From Mycoplasmataceae bacterium (GTDB taxonomy: Bacteria > Bacillota_I > Bacilli_A > Mycoplasmatales > Mycoplasmoidaceae), in NCBI GenBank assembly GCA_031282505.1, contig JAITDP010000005.1, positions 1-64,000 of the forward strand: a DNA stretch of 64,000 nt. Direction: 5' to 3'. The position numbers were made by a program, and so were the translations under genes. Each line of letters starts with the position of its first letter. Positions within the stretch are counted from its first letter, which is position 1. Of the stretch, positions 1-9,875 are shown piece after piece. The notes under the pieces were generated by a model, which was given only the letters and a program-made list of their open reading frames with translations, had not been told where the DNA came from and did not search any database.

Positions 1-82
1 TATAAAGAAAAGGAAGAAAAAGACATTATAATATAGGTACTGTTGTATACAAAGTGTTGCTTGTTACACAGGTAGCATCCAT

Positions 83-183
83 TCTGGTGTTTGGTGCTAG
101 ATTGTAACACTCTCAAACGGTTTTATTATAGCATAAAAAAAAAATTGGTTTGAGAGTGGTGCTAGATTGTAACACTCTCAAAC
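83..183 (-). CRISPR. one-spacer CRISPR remnant (two repeats)
   Basis: A 36-base repeat at 148-183 has complementary ends (starts GTTTGAGAG and ends CTCTCAAAC on either strand). Its last 26 plus-strand bases recur exactly at 93-118, 65 bases away, which is a normal repeat-plus-spacer period. The copy at 83-118 has lost the other ten bases, as a trailer-end repeat often does; this fits an array read on the minus strand with the intact repeat first. The single spacer (119-147, about 29 bases) is A/T-rich with a run of ten A on the plus strand. No further repeat occurs at 1-82. The array may continue outside the window only if another block exists there. Confidence 0.7.
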
Positions 184-284
184 CTCAAATAAAATGCGGT
201 TTTACCAATTAGCACCATTTCTTCAAATAAATTATTTAAACTTAAATCATAAAAGTACCCTTATAAAAGGGTATTTTTTATTTT
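148..284 (+). ncRNA. tracrRNA-like RNA, anti-repeat embedded in the CRISPR repeat
   Basis: The plus strand of the repeat (158-183) is an exact anti-repeat for a minus-strand crRNA. It runs straight into a tail (184-255) with a small GGTTTTACC hairpin that resembles a tracrRNA nexus, then a rho-independent terminator at 256-279. The plus-strand repeat can also fold on itself: 147-158 pairs with 173-184 (12 perfect base pairs, 14-base loop). A transcript entering from the left would then look like spacer, repeat:anti-repeat stem and tracr tail in one molecule, as in a single-guide RNA. TATAAT at 27-32 and a weaker TTATAG near 126-131 could start it. Position next to cas9 supports the call; the 5' end is unknown. 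Confidence 0.6.
256..284 (+). terminator. rho-independent terminator of the tracrRNA-like gene
   Basis: TACCCTT (256-262) pairs with AAGGGTA (267-273) around a 4-base loop, followed by a T-run (274-279) and a second T-run. The T-run overlaps the cas9 stop codon on the other strand, so cas9 and the RNA converge here. Confidence 0.8.
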
Positions 285-3200
285 AACGAAATTTTTTTTG
301 TTTTTAAGCCAGTCGGAGACTCTACAATTAAGTTTTTTAAATCAGCTATCTTGGCTTTAAAACACACTTCTTTTTCAAATATTTTGTTTTTTGTAAATTT
401 TGATTTTACTTTATTAACAAAAAAATTATGTAAAAGTGTAAATTTTGCAAATTCACATTTTTGATCATTCGTCATTTTTTTGAAATATTCAGATACATGT
501 TTTGATAATTTTTCATTGGCTTCTGCAAACAAATGACGAGTTAATTGTTCCAGTTTCTCTTCTTCTTTACGAATTAATTGTCACAATTTTTCTACTTGTT
601 TAGAAGCTAAATCTTTTTGTTCTTGCGTAAGACCTTTTGATTTTTCATCATTCAATCCTTTTTTAAGATTATTAATTAAGGTTTCAGCACGACGTTCACT
701 TTCTTTTAAAGATTCACGTTCTTCATCACTAATTGTGGTTTTATTAAAGAGTTTATTTGCTATTTTATATTTTTGTTTTATTAAGTTTTTAGTGTCAGGA
801 AAAGTATTGTTCTTCTCGTTAACTAATTCTAAGAATTCAATCAACAACGAATATTCTTCTCTTTCGCCTTTTGATAAAAAACGCGTACACGCATTGCTGA
901 TATAATTATCCTCCCCATGTCCTCCACCTAAATACACTCTTCCATAATAATCACTTTCAAAAATTGAACATAATTTTACATTAGAAATCTTAACGTTTTC
1001 AGGGGATATTGAATGTTCTTTTCCATTCGAAATATTGTAAATACATGCAACTATATGTTTTCTAAGTTCGTTATTAATGACATTATTTAATAATTTTCTC
1101 TCAAATAATTCCTTTTGTCACATATGATATTTAATAGGAAAAACTTCAACGGTATCATTGATATTAATTATGCTTCAAAACAAAACAGTTGAACTTTTGT
1201 AGTATCCATATGTATTTGGAAGCAAACTTTTCTTTTTTTTCAGCCAAGCAGTTTTTGTTTCCTTTTGTTTGTTTGCGGGTATAAGTGTTACTTGATTCAT
1301 TCCATCTTTTTTATTTTCATAAGGCAACCTAGTGATGAAAATTTTCCCCGACTCGAGAGAGGATTTTATTATGTCAATTTTCTCCTTGGTTTTATCCTTG
1401 ATTTGTCTTATAAAATAATTTCCTAATGAGTTATTTTCTTTTTCTTCATCGTGATGCTTTTTTATACTTTCCGAGATGACATCTTCTGACCTGCTTTGTT
1501 TGATGAATTGAATTTTTTTTGTTATAGGACTTAAAATATCACCACAAATTATATTAAAATAAGCATCTTCTGCGTGATGGAAATCATCTACATTACGTTC
1601 TTTTGTTCAATTAAAAACCTTTTCACGACAAATAGAAACAATTTTGGGTTTTACCGCAAAAACTTCTACGTCCATATATTTTTTATTAATTTTAAAATAT
1701 TCTTGTATTATTTTTACAATTTGTCCATTCGCTGTTATGTCTCGATTGATAAATTCAAGACTCGGTGGGTTACGATTAGTTAAATTCACGTATTTTTTTT
1801 TAGACATTAAATTGTTTTTAAGAAGTATTTTTCAAAATTCTTTTACTTCATCACCGATAGTGTTTACAATAGGATAATTATCAATTTTTGTTCCATTTTC
1901 ATCTCTTTTTGTTAATACACGATTGTCTAATGAATTATCCAATGTATATGATTGAGGAATTATATGATCGATTTCATATTCATCAAAATTATTTAATTTG
2001 ATTACACTTTTATCATATATATCTTTTCCGTTTTGCATTAAATATAAATAATACTTATCACTCATATAACTCATTTTTTTCTCGTCTGAAAGATCTTCTA
2101 ACGTTTTTAATTCATTCTTCTTATCACTTGCTTTAATGCTTTCATAAATTTTCTCTATAGTTTTACGTCTTGTTTCCGTTTCTTTGCCTTTTTTAGATAT
2201 ATCGTCTTCTCTGGTGTTTTCGATAAAAATTTTTGTTAATTTTTTACTATCGTGCGCTAATAACTCCATATATTCGTCAACACATTTAACTGCTTCATTT
2301 AAACTTCGTCTCAAGAATGATGGAGCAAATTTGTAGTATTTAAAAAATGTCATCACACTGTTAACATTCTTGTCAGCTCAATATTCTTTTTTTATTTGTT
2401 CAATTTGTTCTTTTGTATTAAATTTATCAGAATATATTTCCATAAAGCTGTAGTTAGTTTCTTCCATTCATTTAATAATACTTTTAACCTCACCATCATC
2501 ATTTTTCGTAACTTCTAGTTCCAACAATTTTTTAGAAAATGTCCCCCAACCACTAAAACTTAGTTTTACAAGATCTTTTTTTACATACGCTAGTTTTGCA
2601 TTTTTGCTAATTAAAAATTCTGATGCTTCATTCGGAGTTGGCATAATTGTACAAACTTTAATAATATCCTCGATTTCATCATCAGAAAGATTGATTTCTT
2701 TTTGTATGTCTTTAAATTTTGTACGTGGGGATTTTGGAATCGTTTCTCGTGTCTCTTTTGTTTTGTTGAGAGGAAATTTGACTCCTTCTTTATTGAGATC
2801 TTTATATAAATTATTGTCTAATTTCTTACATATATTCACAACATAATTTTCATCTATTTTTTCACCGTTTTCTCAAACTTCATAGATTTTCTTTTTAACA
2901 TCATTTGTTATACTACCGCCATTAATTTTTGTCTTATTAATAATATTTAGGAATAAATATTTTGTTCATAGAAGGGATTCTTTAGGCAAAACTTTTTCTC
3001 CCAAAAGATAAGAACATTCATTGATCATTCGAAGTATAAAATTTTCTGCTGTTTTATTTTTGTCTATATATTCTCAAAAATTTCACGGCCTTATCTTGGT
3101 GTTAGAATTATCTTTTTTTCAAACTACTCATGGTTCTCTTCTTTCTTTATCACAAACTGAAAGGTTATCAATTCCTTTTTTGGATAAAACACCAACATAA

Positions 3201-4591
3201 TAAGGAACAACAAAATCATGGATTTGTTTAATTTTTTCCTTATCAATATTTATTTTTGATAGCGTAAGGTATTGGTTTGATAAAATTTTATCTAATTCAT
3301 CACGGTGATATTGGGAAGGAATATTTAAGTTCTTATTTAGGCTTGCTAAAGACGAAAGGGAAGAAACATCAAAGTTTATTTTTTTAAACTTTTCTTCATC
3401 ACCCTCAGTAGCTAAATGTTGAGAAAGATATTGAGAAAGAGAATTTTTAATTGTAATTTTCTCCATAGAGTTAATTTTAATCTCCCATCCTTTTTTTTGG
3501 TGAGTATATACGATAGTTTTATCATAAAGATATTTTTTAAAAGTTTCGAACGCCGGCTTGTATTCAAGGTAGTGTTTTATAAAAATATCAGAAATTGTTT
3601 CTTCTTCTTTTAATTGTATCTTTGAACGAAATTTAATTAGTGAAGTAATTTTCATTAATATTTCCACTATTTTATCTCCGCTTTCGTTCTCGGAAAAATC
3701 AATGTATTCTTTTTTTTCTTTTCCTATTTTTATTTCTAATTTATTCCCAGCTCCGCAAACAGCTTCAATTATTTTTTTTAAAATCTCATTATCATTTTTA
3801 TTAATCTCATTATTCAATTTTTTTTTTAATTCTTTTATATAGTTCTCTTCTTTTAGTATAGCATCGATAGCATTATCATTTATATGACCAACATTAAAAT
3901 GTATTTGCTGATCTTCATATACTTCGTTTCATAAGTCTTCTAATTCTTGAAAAAGTTTACTTATTTTAACATTACTAATCCCCCCCATCTTAAATAAAAA
4001 ATTACCACGATGTTTTATGATGTGCTCACAAGCTAAATAAAAATGCCTGCAATCAATATGAGGGGGATTGTCAGGTATGTACCTTTCTTTTTCTTTGTTA
4101 TATAATTCACCAGAGCTTAAATATTTTCTTAAATGGTAAATAGTAGGAAAATCTCTAAAATAATCTTTATCTGTATAATTAGCATCATTAAATAAAGAAA
4201 ATTTTCCCTCCACTCCACGATCTTTTTTAGTTAATATATCGTCGGATTTAAGTTTAAGTTTTTTATGTTCTTCTAGAAAGCTTTCACGCTTTTCAAAAGA
4301 ATATAATGCCGACGAATCCATTCTTTTAAAGAATTCTTTATCAAGTTTGTTAATTTCATCGGCAAATAATTCACGTAAATATAAAATTCTTTTTCGACGG
4401 CGTTCGATAATTCGCCTTCCACCTCTATGATTTCGTCTATCTTTTGCAGTTTTTGCTGGCTCAAACAATCTACTAACTCAGCATTCCTTACCGTTATATT
4501 TCACAATTCTATATTCAGAATCACAACATGCAACACCACAAGAAGCCTTGCCAACATCGATTCCTATATAAAATTCTTTTTTATTCGCCAT
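278..4591 (-). CDS. cas9: CRISPR-associated endonuclease Cas9 (type II)
   Basis: This is an RNA-guided double-strand DNA endonuclease of 1,437 residues, open throughout when UGA is read as Trp. RuvC-I is seen as IGIDVGKAS with D12, followed by the arginine-rich bridge helix (near residues 55-75, rich in RR/KR). The HNH motif [10 protein letters not shown] places the catalytic His near residue 876 and is followed by an N-containing ββα region. RuvC-III reads HHAEDA (H1005, D1009). All recognisable nuclease residues are therefore kept. No cas1, cas2 or csn2 is visible; upstream is a G6PDH-family gene. A -10 box lies 14 bases before the ATG. A run of seven G on the coding strand (3980-3986) sits early in the gene. 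Confidence 0.95.
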
Positions 4592-4605
4592 ACACACATA
4601 TATAT

Positions 4606-4611
4606 ATTATA
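4606..4611 (-). promoter_or_regulatory. -10 box for cas9
   Basis: TATAAT on the minus strand ends 14 bases before the cas9 ATG, in the gap between the G6PDH-family stop (4626) and cas9. This implies a leader of only a few bases. No clear -35 box or Shine-Dalgarno sequence was seen. Confidence 0.5.
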
Positions 4612-4625
4612 CTTACTACATTTTT

Positions 4626-5828
4626 CTACAAAACAGTACAAATATATTTTTCATAAGATTTCAATCCAACATTATTTTCTTTTCAATTCTTTAGCAATTT
4701 ATCAAATATACTTCAACTACTTAAAATCTCATCGTTAGAGGAAAAAATTTCCTTATTAGAATTAATAGCGGCATAAAATACAGCTTTATATCCATCAAGG
4801 TATTCATAATTAAGGTTCTTGTTAGATATAACAATTTCAGATAATTCTTCATTACTTGGAGAAATGTTGAAACGAATGTTTTCCCCGTTCTTGAAATTTA
4901 TTGAAATATAGCTTTCTTTTTTTAACAAAGCCTTTCCAGAACGCAAACAAAGATTTACTCCCATTCACTTTTCATTGTTAAAGTTCAACAAGACACTTGC
5001 ATACGTTTCTATATTAGATGAATGTCCAACTTCTTGCTCATAGCCAATATATTGACCCCTTATTGCTTTGTTTTCTACGAGATTTAATGATTTTGCAACA
5101 TTAATTCTATTTTCAATTGTATTGCCATCAATGTCGCAAATTGTTAACAATAACAATTCAAATAAGTGTCCTTGTATAAAATCACGTAGTGCACCAGTTT
5201 GATCATAAAAAACAGATCTGCCTTGTATGTCAATACTTTCGTTTGCGACAACTTCAATTTTATCGATAAAATCCTTATTCCATATATGCTTAAAAGTTTC
5301 TGATCTCCTATATATATTTATAAGCTTCTGAGCATTTGCTTTTGCTAAATAGTGATCAATTTTATAAACTTGATTTTCATTGTAATAAGTGTCGATGATT
5401 TTAAGAAAATTATTAGCTGAATCATAATCAACACCAAATGGTTTTTCTAACATTAGTTTAACATTATTGCTATTAAGACCTGCTTTCCCTAAAAATTCAA
5501 CATATTTTAATGCATTTGCAGGAGGTACGGATAAGTAAATTAACAATTGGTCTTCTTTTTTTAAATTTAAATTATTCTTAAAAGCTATATAGTCTTCTAA
5601 ATCAGAATCAAGGACAATAGATTCAATGTTTTTAGCAACATTGGAGTTTTTATAGTCATCTCCCAATGAAGCATTTAAAACTTCGTTAACATCAATTGTT
5701 CTTCTTGAAACACCAAATATTTTAATATTTTCTATTTTTTTGTTAGATAGCAAAAATTCTATGCTTGGCAACAACATGCGTTTAGATAAATCACCCGTTA
5801 CACCAAAAAGTAATATGTATGTATTCAT
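4626..5828 (-). CDS. zwf: glucose-6-phosphate 1-dehydrogenase family protein
   Basis: Family enzymes oxidise glucose-6-phosphate with NAD(P)+ at the entry of the oxidative pentose phosphate path. Visible are the N-terminal nucleotide-binding motif GVTGDLSKRMLLP, EKPFG near residue 130, the substrate-binding IDHYLAK (family IDHYLGK) and, later, a GALRDFIQGH stretch matching the family's GalRDmvQNH. At 400 residues it is shorter than the usual 480-500, mostly at the C-terminus. UGA Trp codons occur at 4713 and 4965. It starts 6 bases after the tRNA-Leu 3' end and is probably read from the tRNA promoter. The oxidative branch is generally considered absent from mycoplasmas, so the true substrate could differ. 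Confidence 0.85.
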
Positions 5829-5834
5829 TTTAAA

Positions 5835-5918
5835 TGGTGCTCACGAAGAGACTTGAACTCTTACTCTGAAAGAACTAGATCCTAAGTCTAGCGCGTCTGC
5901 CAATTCCGCCACGTGAGC
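5835..5918 (-). tRNA. tRNA-Leu (anticodon UAG)
   Basis: It folds as a class II tRNA: acceptor GCTCACG paired with CGTGAGC, a long variable arm, T-arm AGAGTTCAAGTCTCT, and anticodon stem CTAGA/TCTAG around CTTAGGA, giving anticodon TAG. CCA is encoded. The G6PDH-family gene begins 6 bases downstream. Confidence 0.93.
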
Positions 5919-5952
5919 TTTCTATAACATATTATATTTTATAATATTTTAA

Positions 5953-6729
5953 ATGATAACTTTAATTAGAAAATATAAAAGTCAAAATAATTATGGGAAA
6001 GCACAATTAATCATCGGTTTTATTTCATTGTTTTTTCTACTTTTTTCTGTTCTATATATATTTGCACATTCTTGTATGGAATACACAGACAAAAATGGAA
6101 ATGTTGTTAAACCTGATCCATGATTTCGTTGCTTTGCATATTTTACAATTATTTGTTCAGCACTTTCAATATCATATTTTATTGCTTGAATTGTTGATTT
6201 TTATAAACCACTAAAATGTTTTAAAGATGACATATTGTTAGTGCTAATTGTTTCATATGAAATACTTGTGTTCTTTGGGTATTTTTTATCATTCGTCCAA
6301 AACATTATTGCATGTAATTATGAAGATGCAACTAATTTAATTAAAGATCAGTTGACTTTTGAAGGATTACATAATTTTTTAATTCACTTTGTAACCCCTT
6401 GGCTTATATTTACCTTTTTTTTACTACAAAATTACAAAAAGAATAGTGATTTTAAAAAAATAAACTATAGAAAAATTTACTATGGTTTTATCATACCATT
6501 TCTTTACTCTAACTATCTTATCATTATTTTTTTTGTTACAAAAGTATCACAATATGGTTCATTAACAGCTTTTTGAAATTTTCCTGAGATAAAAGACAAT
6601 AACTTATTAGTTAGTAATACAATCACTGGTTCATGGTTAAATCTATTCTATATAGTTTTTTTAGGCTTTTTTTTATTTACAATATTAAATCTAAATTACT
6701 TTATTAATAAAAATCATAAAAACAAATAA
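5953..6729 (+). CDS. hypothetical multi-pass membrane protein
   Basis: A 258-residue protein that I do not assign to a family with confidence. It contains about six strongly hydrophobic segments (for example near residues 17-38, 58-80, 92-115, 140-160, 175-195 and 220-245) separated by short polar loops, with basic residues at both ends; this predicts an integral membrane protein with no large soluble domain. Several Trp codons are UGA. TATAAT at 5940-5945 lies seven bases before the ATG, so the transcript is probably nearly leaderless. It is divergent from the tRNA-Leu and G6PDH unit. Confidence 0.75.
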
Positions 6730-6743
6730 TATAGTTTTTAATT

Positions 6744-7304
6744 TTACAAATTAGTATTTTTATTGTAAACTACAGCGACGCCGTCGTCTATATCAATAAT
6801 TTCTGCATTTTGTGTATCAAGTAATCATTTACGGAAAGTATTAACATTATCCACTAGTTTCTTTTGATTTTTAGTTAATGTTGGTAATGAGTCAAATTTT
6901 TTAAGATAAACATTGTCTATTATCATTAACCCTTGTGGCTGCAATAGCAATTTATATTTCTCAACCAATTTTTCTTGATGAGACTTAGGTCCATCAATTA
7001 AAATAAGGTCAAACCTTTCTTTACTTTCAAAAGTAAATGCACTTTCATTCACTAATTTGATTTTTTTATTGTCTTTAAGAAAACTTGATGCTATTTCATA
7101 ATTTCCTTTATTCAATTCAAGACTTACTATGTGTTTAACCACATCTAGTTTACTCATTTCATAAGCACTATACCCATAAGCTGTTCCTATCTCTAAAATA
7201 TTAGAACAATCATTTTTTATTATGTATTGTTTTATCAATTCAACAGTCTTATCTCTTAATATAGGAATATGATCATTAATTGATTTGTTTTTGATTTCAT
7301 TCAT
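6744..7304 (-). CDS. class I SAM-dependent O-methyltransferase
   Basis: A 186-residue methyltransferase of the YrrM/COG4122 O-methyltransferase type. Motif I reads ILEIGTAYGYSA (SAM-binding glycine loop), an acidic β2 end follows (VSLELN), and FDLILIDGPK and GLMIIDNV match the later strands. The start at 7304 is preferred over the in-frame ATG at 7355 because TATAAT ends nine bases before it and the shorter protein fits the family. In YrrM-type neighbourhoods the target can be a tRNA wobble uridine modification; nothing here proves that. Divergent from folA. Confidence 0.85.
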
Positions 7305-7359
7305 GCTTATAAAATTATATTTTATTAAAACAAGTCTTGTTTTATAATAAAACATATAA
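7305..7359. promoter_or_regulatory. divergent promoter region, O-methyltransferase / folA
   Basis: A minus-strand TATAAT at 7314-7319 ends nine bases before the methyltransferase ATG. A plus-strand TATAAT at 7343-7348 ends eleven bases before the folA ATG. Confidence 0.5.
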
Positions 7360-7824
7360 ATGATTTATTTAATTTGAGCACAAGATATTAATGGTGGAAT
7401 TAGTAAAAATAACAAACTGCCATGACACATAAAATCAGAAATGCAACACTTCGTTAATACAACAAAAAACAAAACTGTTGTAATGGGAAGAAAAACATAT
7501 GATTCTATCGGCCATACATTACCTAATCGTAAAAATCTAGTCTTAACCTATAATAATGACTTAAATTTACCTGGTGTTACAATTTACCATGACATCAGTA
7601 AATTAATAAACGATCACATCAATGAAGATCTATATGTAATTGGTGGAAAACAGATATATGAAGAATTTAGCAAATATGCTGATTTTTATATTGTTTCATA
7701 TATTAACAATTCTTATGATTGTGATATCTATATGGATAAAATCGATTTTTCTAATTTTGAAATAATAAAGCAAGACACAACAAAACCAGAATTTTCTATA
7801 AAGTGATTTAAAAGAAAAAAATAA
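7360..7824 (+). CDS. folA: dihydrofolate reductase
   Basis: Reduces dihydrofolate to tetrahydrofolate with NADPH. At 154 residues it has the normal length. The N-terminus reads MIYLIWAQDINGGISKNNKLPW, broken here as MIYLIWAQDING then KLPWHIKSE, which matches the family IWAqd..gvIG....LPWh.peD core; VVMGRKTYDSIG and YVIGGKQIYEEF are the cofactor motifs. Two early Trp codons are UGA, so a standard-code reading hides the first 27 residues. The catalytic Asp/Glu position appears as E in IKSEMQHF. thiI starts two bases after the stop, so the two genes form one operon. Confidence 0.93.
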
Positions 7825-7825
7825 A

Positions 7826-8980
7826 ATGATTTTATACATTAAATATGGAGAATTGACATTAAAAGGAAAAAATAGACATTTTTTTGTCGATGCTCTTTTT
7901 ACAAATGTAATGCATATTTTACGAAAATATGAATCAATAAAATTTCATAAAATGTATGATGCAATATCTATTACAAATATAGAAGATGATAATATTGATG
8001 AAATTTGTAATTTGTTATTAAATGTTAGTGGAATTTCTTTAATAATTAAAGCATTTGAGGTTGAAAAAGATATTTTAATGTTAACAAGTAAAATAATCAA
8101 AGAACTACCTAAATCTCCTCATACCTTTAAAGTTAATACTCGCCGTTCTGATAAAAATTACCCATTTAACTCTATGGAAATAAATAAAGAAATTGGTGGT
8201 ATGATTCTTAATAATTTAGCAAACTATAAAGTTGATATTCATAATCCACAAATTACTATAAATATTGAAATAAAAAAAGAAACAGCAATATTTTATTTTA
8301 ACAAAATTAAAGGATTAGGTGGCTTACCACTTGGAACTGGTGGAAAAGTGCTTTTATTAATTTCTGGTGGTATTGATAGTCCAGTAGCTGCAAAACTTTT
8401 GCTTAAAAAAGGTTTTAGGGTTGATTTTTTAACATTTATAACTCCACCACACACAAACCCAAAATCACTTGAGAAAGTTAAAAAACTAATTGATGTTATT
8501 ACCATTGATAAAACATTGTATGTTCCAAAACTTTATATATGTAATTTTACCAATATTCAACATGAACTTTCTCATATAGTTATAAAAGCGTATCAAATAA
8601 CATTAATGCGCCGTTATTTTTTTAGAATTGCAAAAAAACTTGCACAAGAAAAGAAATACCTAGCTATTGCAACAGGTGAATCATTAGGCCAGGTTGCTTC
8701 ACAGACTATAGAGTCTATGCAAACTATTCAAAATGCTATTAAAGATTTTTTAGTATTAAGACCTTTATTAACTTTTGACAAAAGTGAAATAATATCGCTA
8801 GCAATCAAATTCAATACATATGATATTTCAATTGAACCATACATTGATTGTTGTGCACTGTTTGTTCCTAAAAACCCAGCAACCAAACCAACAATAAAAA
8901 CTGCAGAAGAATTAGAACAAAAATTAGAATTTGTTGAAGATTTATGAAAAAATGTTAAACTAGATCTTTGACCAGAATAA
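7826..8980 (+). CDS. thiI: tRNA 4-thiouridine synthase / thiamine biosynthesis protein ThiI
   Basis: Transfers sulfur to U8 of tRNA. The protein has 384 residues. An N-terminal ferredoxin-like/THUMP region begins IKYGELTLKGKNR. The PP-loop ATP-binding motif LLISGGIDSPVAAKLL follows near residue 175, and GESLGQVASQT near residue 290 is the conserved adenylation-domain motif. A C-terminal rhodanese domain is absent, as in Firmicutes ThiI. The last 11 residues follow a UGA Trp. It probably receives persulfide from the cysteine desulfurase family, whose member lies at 32455-33669. Confidence 0.95.
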
Positions 8981-8981
8981 A

Positions 8982-9839
8982 TTATTTCAAGATGTCTGCA
9001 TACATTTTCTTATAAACTTTTCTTTCTCTTTTTTTGTTTTTTAAATAAAATTTTAAAACACCTCTAGCTTTTTCTCGACAGTTTTTCTTTATACTTTTTA
9101 TTAATTTAGGATTTTTACTTTCCTTTACAACACTCATTAAGTATTTAAATGCATAAACAAAATTATTCATGAATTCTATACAATTATCTTTCACTTTTGA
9201 AACTGATTTGTCTATTGTTTTGTTGTATACATAAACTTTATTTTCTATTCTAATAACTCTTGGTTGGTGTACACATATATATGCATAAAAATAAATTTCT
9301 TCCATTATTTGAGTACAATGCAAATCCGAATATTTTTGTTTTGATAGTGCTTGCTTTACATAAGACGTCTTAAATAAAATTGATCAAACAACTGATAAAG
9401 TATAGTTATATTTTTTATTAAAAAAAGGGGTACTTTTTCAAAACATTCAGCGTTCTAAAACATACGCCCCGCCCCCCAATACCATATCAATATCTTTTTT
9501 TAACCCACCAACTAAATCTTTAAAAGCGTTTGGAAGATATCAATCATCACCATCAAGAAAAACAAAATAAGGAGTCCTTACATTGTGTCATAGCGTTCAT
9601 CTAGCAAAAGGTTGTCCTTTGGCTTTTTCTGACAAAATCTTAAAATTCATTTTGTTTTTTTGTAAATATTTTTTAGCAATTTCAATTCCTTTGTCAGTGC
9701 TGTTGTTATCGCATAGTAAAACAACTATTTTGTTTTTAGGATAATTCTGATTAACTATTGAGCCTAAACTGCTAACGATGGTTTTTTCGACATTATAACA
9801 TGGAATACAAACAGATATTGCGGGTAATGTTTTTAACAT
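8982..9839 (-). CDS. family 2 glycosyltransferase, tandem copy A
   Basis: A 285-residue GT-A fold transferase. The nucleotide-binding N-terminus is ISVCIPCYNVEKTI, an acidic LLCDNNSTDKG follows, and LDGDDWYLPNAF near residue 95 carries the DxD metal site; a family EEIYF-type acceptor motif is seen later. No membrane helix was evident. It probably decorates a surface glycolipid or polysaccharide; the donor and acceptor are unknown. The first 120 or so codons are almost identical to copy B just upstream, while the C-terminal part is diverged. A run of G6 followed by C and G4 on the coding strand (9467-9477) lies at the border of the two zones. Confidence 0.88.
9472..9839. repeat. direct duplication within the glycosyltransferase pair
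   Basis: Bases 9472-9839 match 10384-10751 (offset 912) with only scattered substitutions by eye. The match covers the start codon and continues a few bases upstream through ATTAATATATTATA, so the promoter was duplicated too. Similarity falls off sharply at the C-rich tract. Confidence 0.9.
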
Positions 9840-9875
9840 TAATATATTATATTTTTTTCAATAGTGATCGACAAT

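Noticed and set aside
93-118. Second anti-repeat of a tandem tracrRNA
   Set aside because: The 65-base spacing to the intact repeat and the one-sided decay fit a terminal CRISPR repeat better.
1574-1877. Small plus-strand open frames opposite cas9
   Set aside because: Composition and overlap show they are antisense shadows of the Cas9 frame.
278-4591. cas9 as a broken gene in many pieces
   Set aside because: All pieces are in the same frame and every break is a UGA, read as Trp throughout this window.
5835-5918. tRNA-Leu as an attachment site for an integrated element
   Set aside because: No integrase, no repeated tRNA 3' end nearby, and housekeeping genes on both sides.
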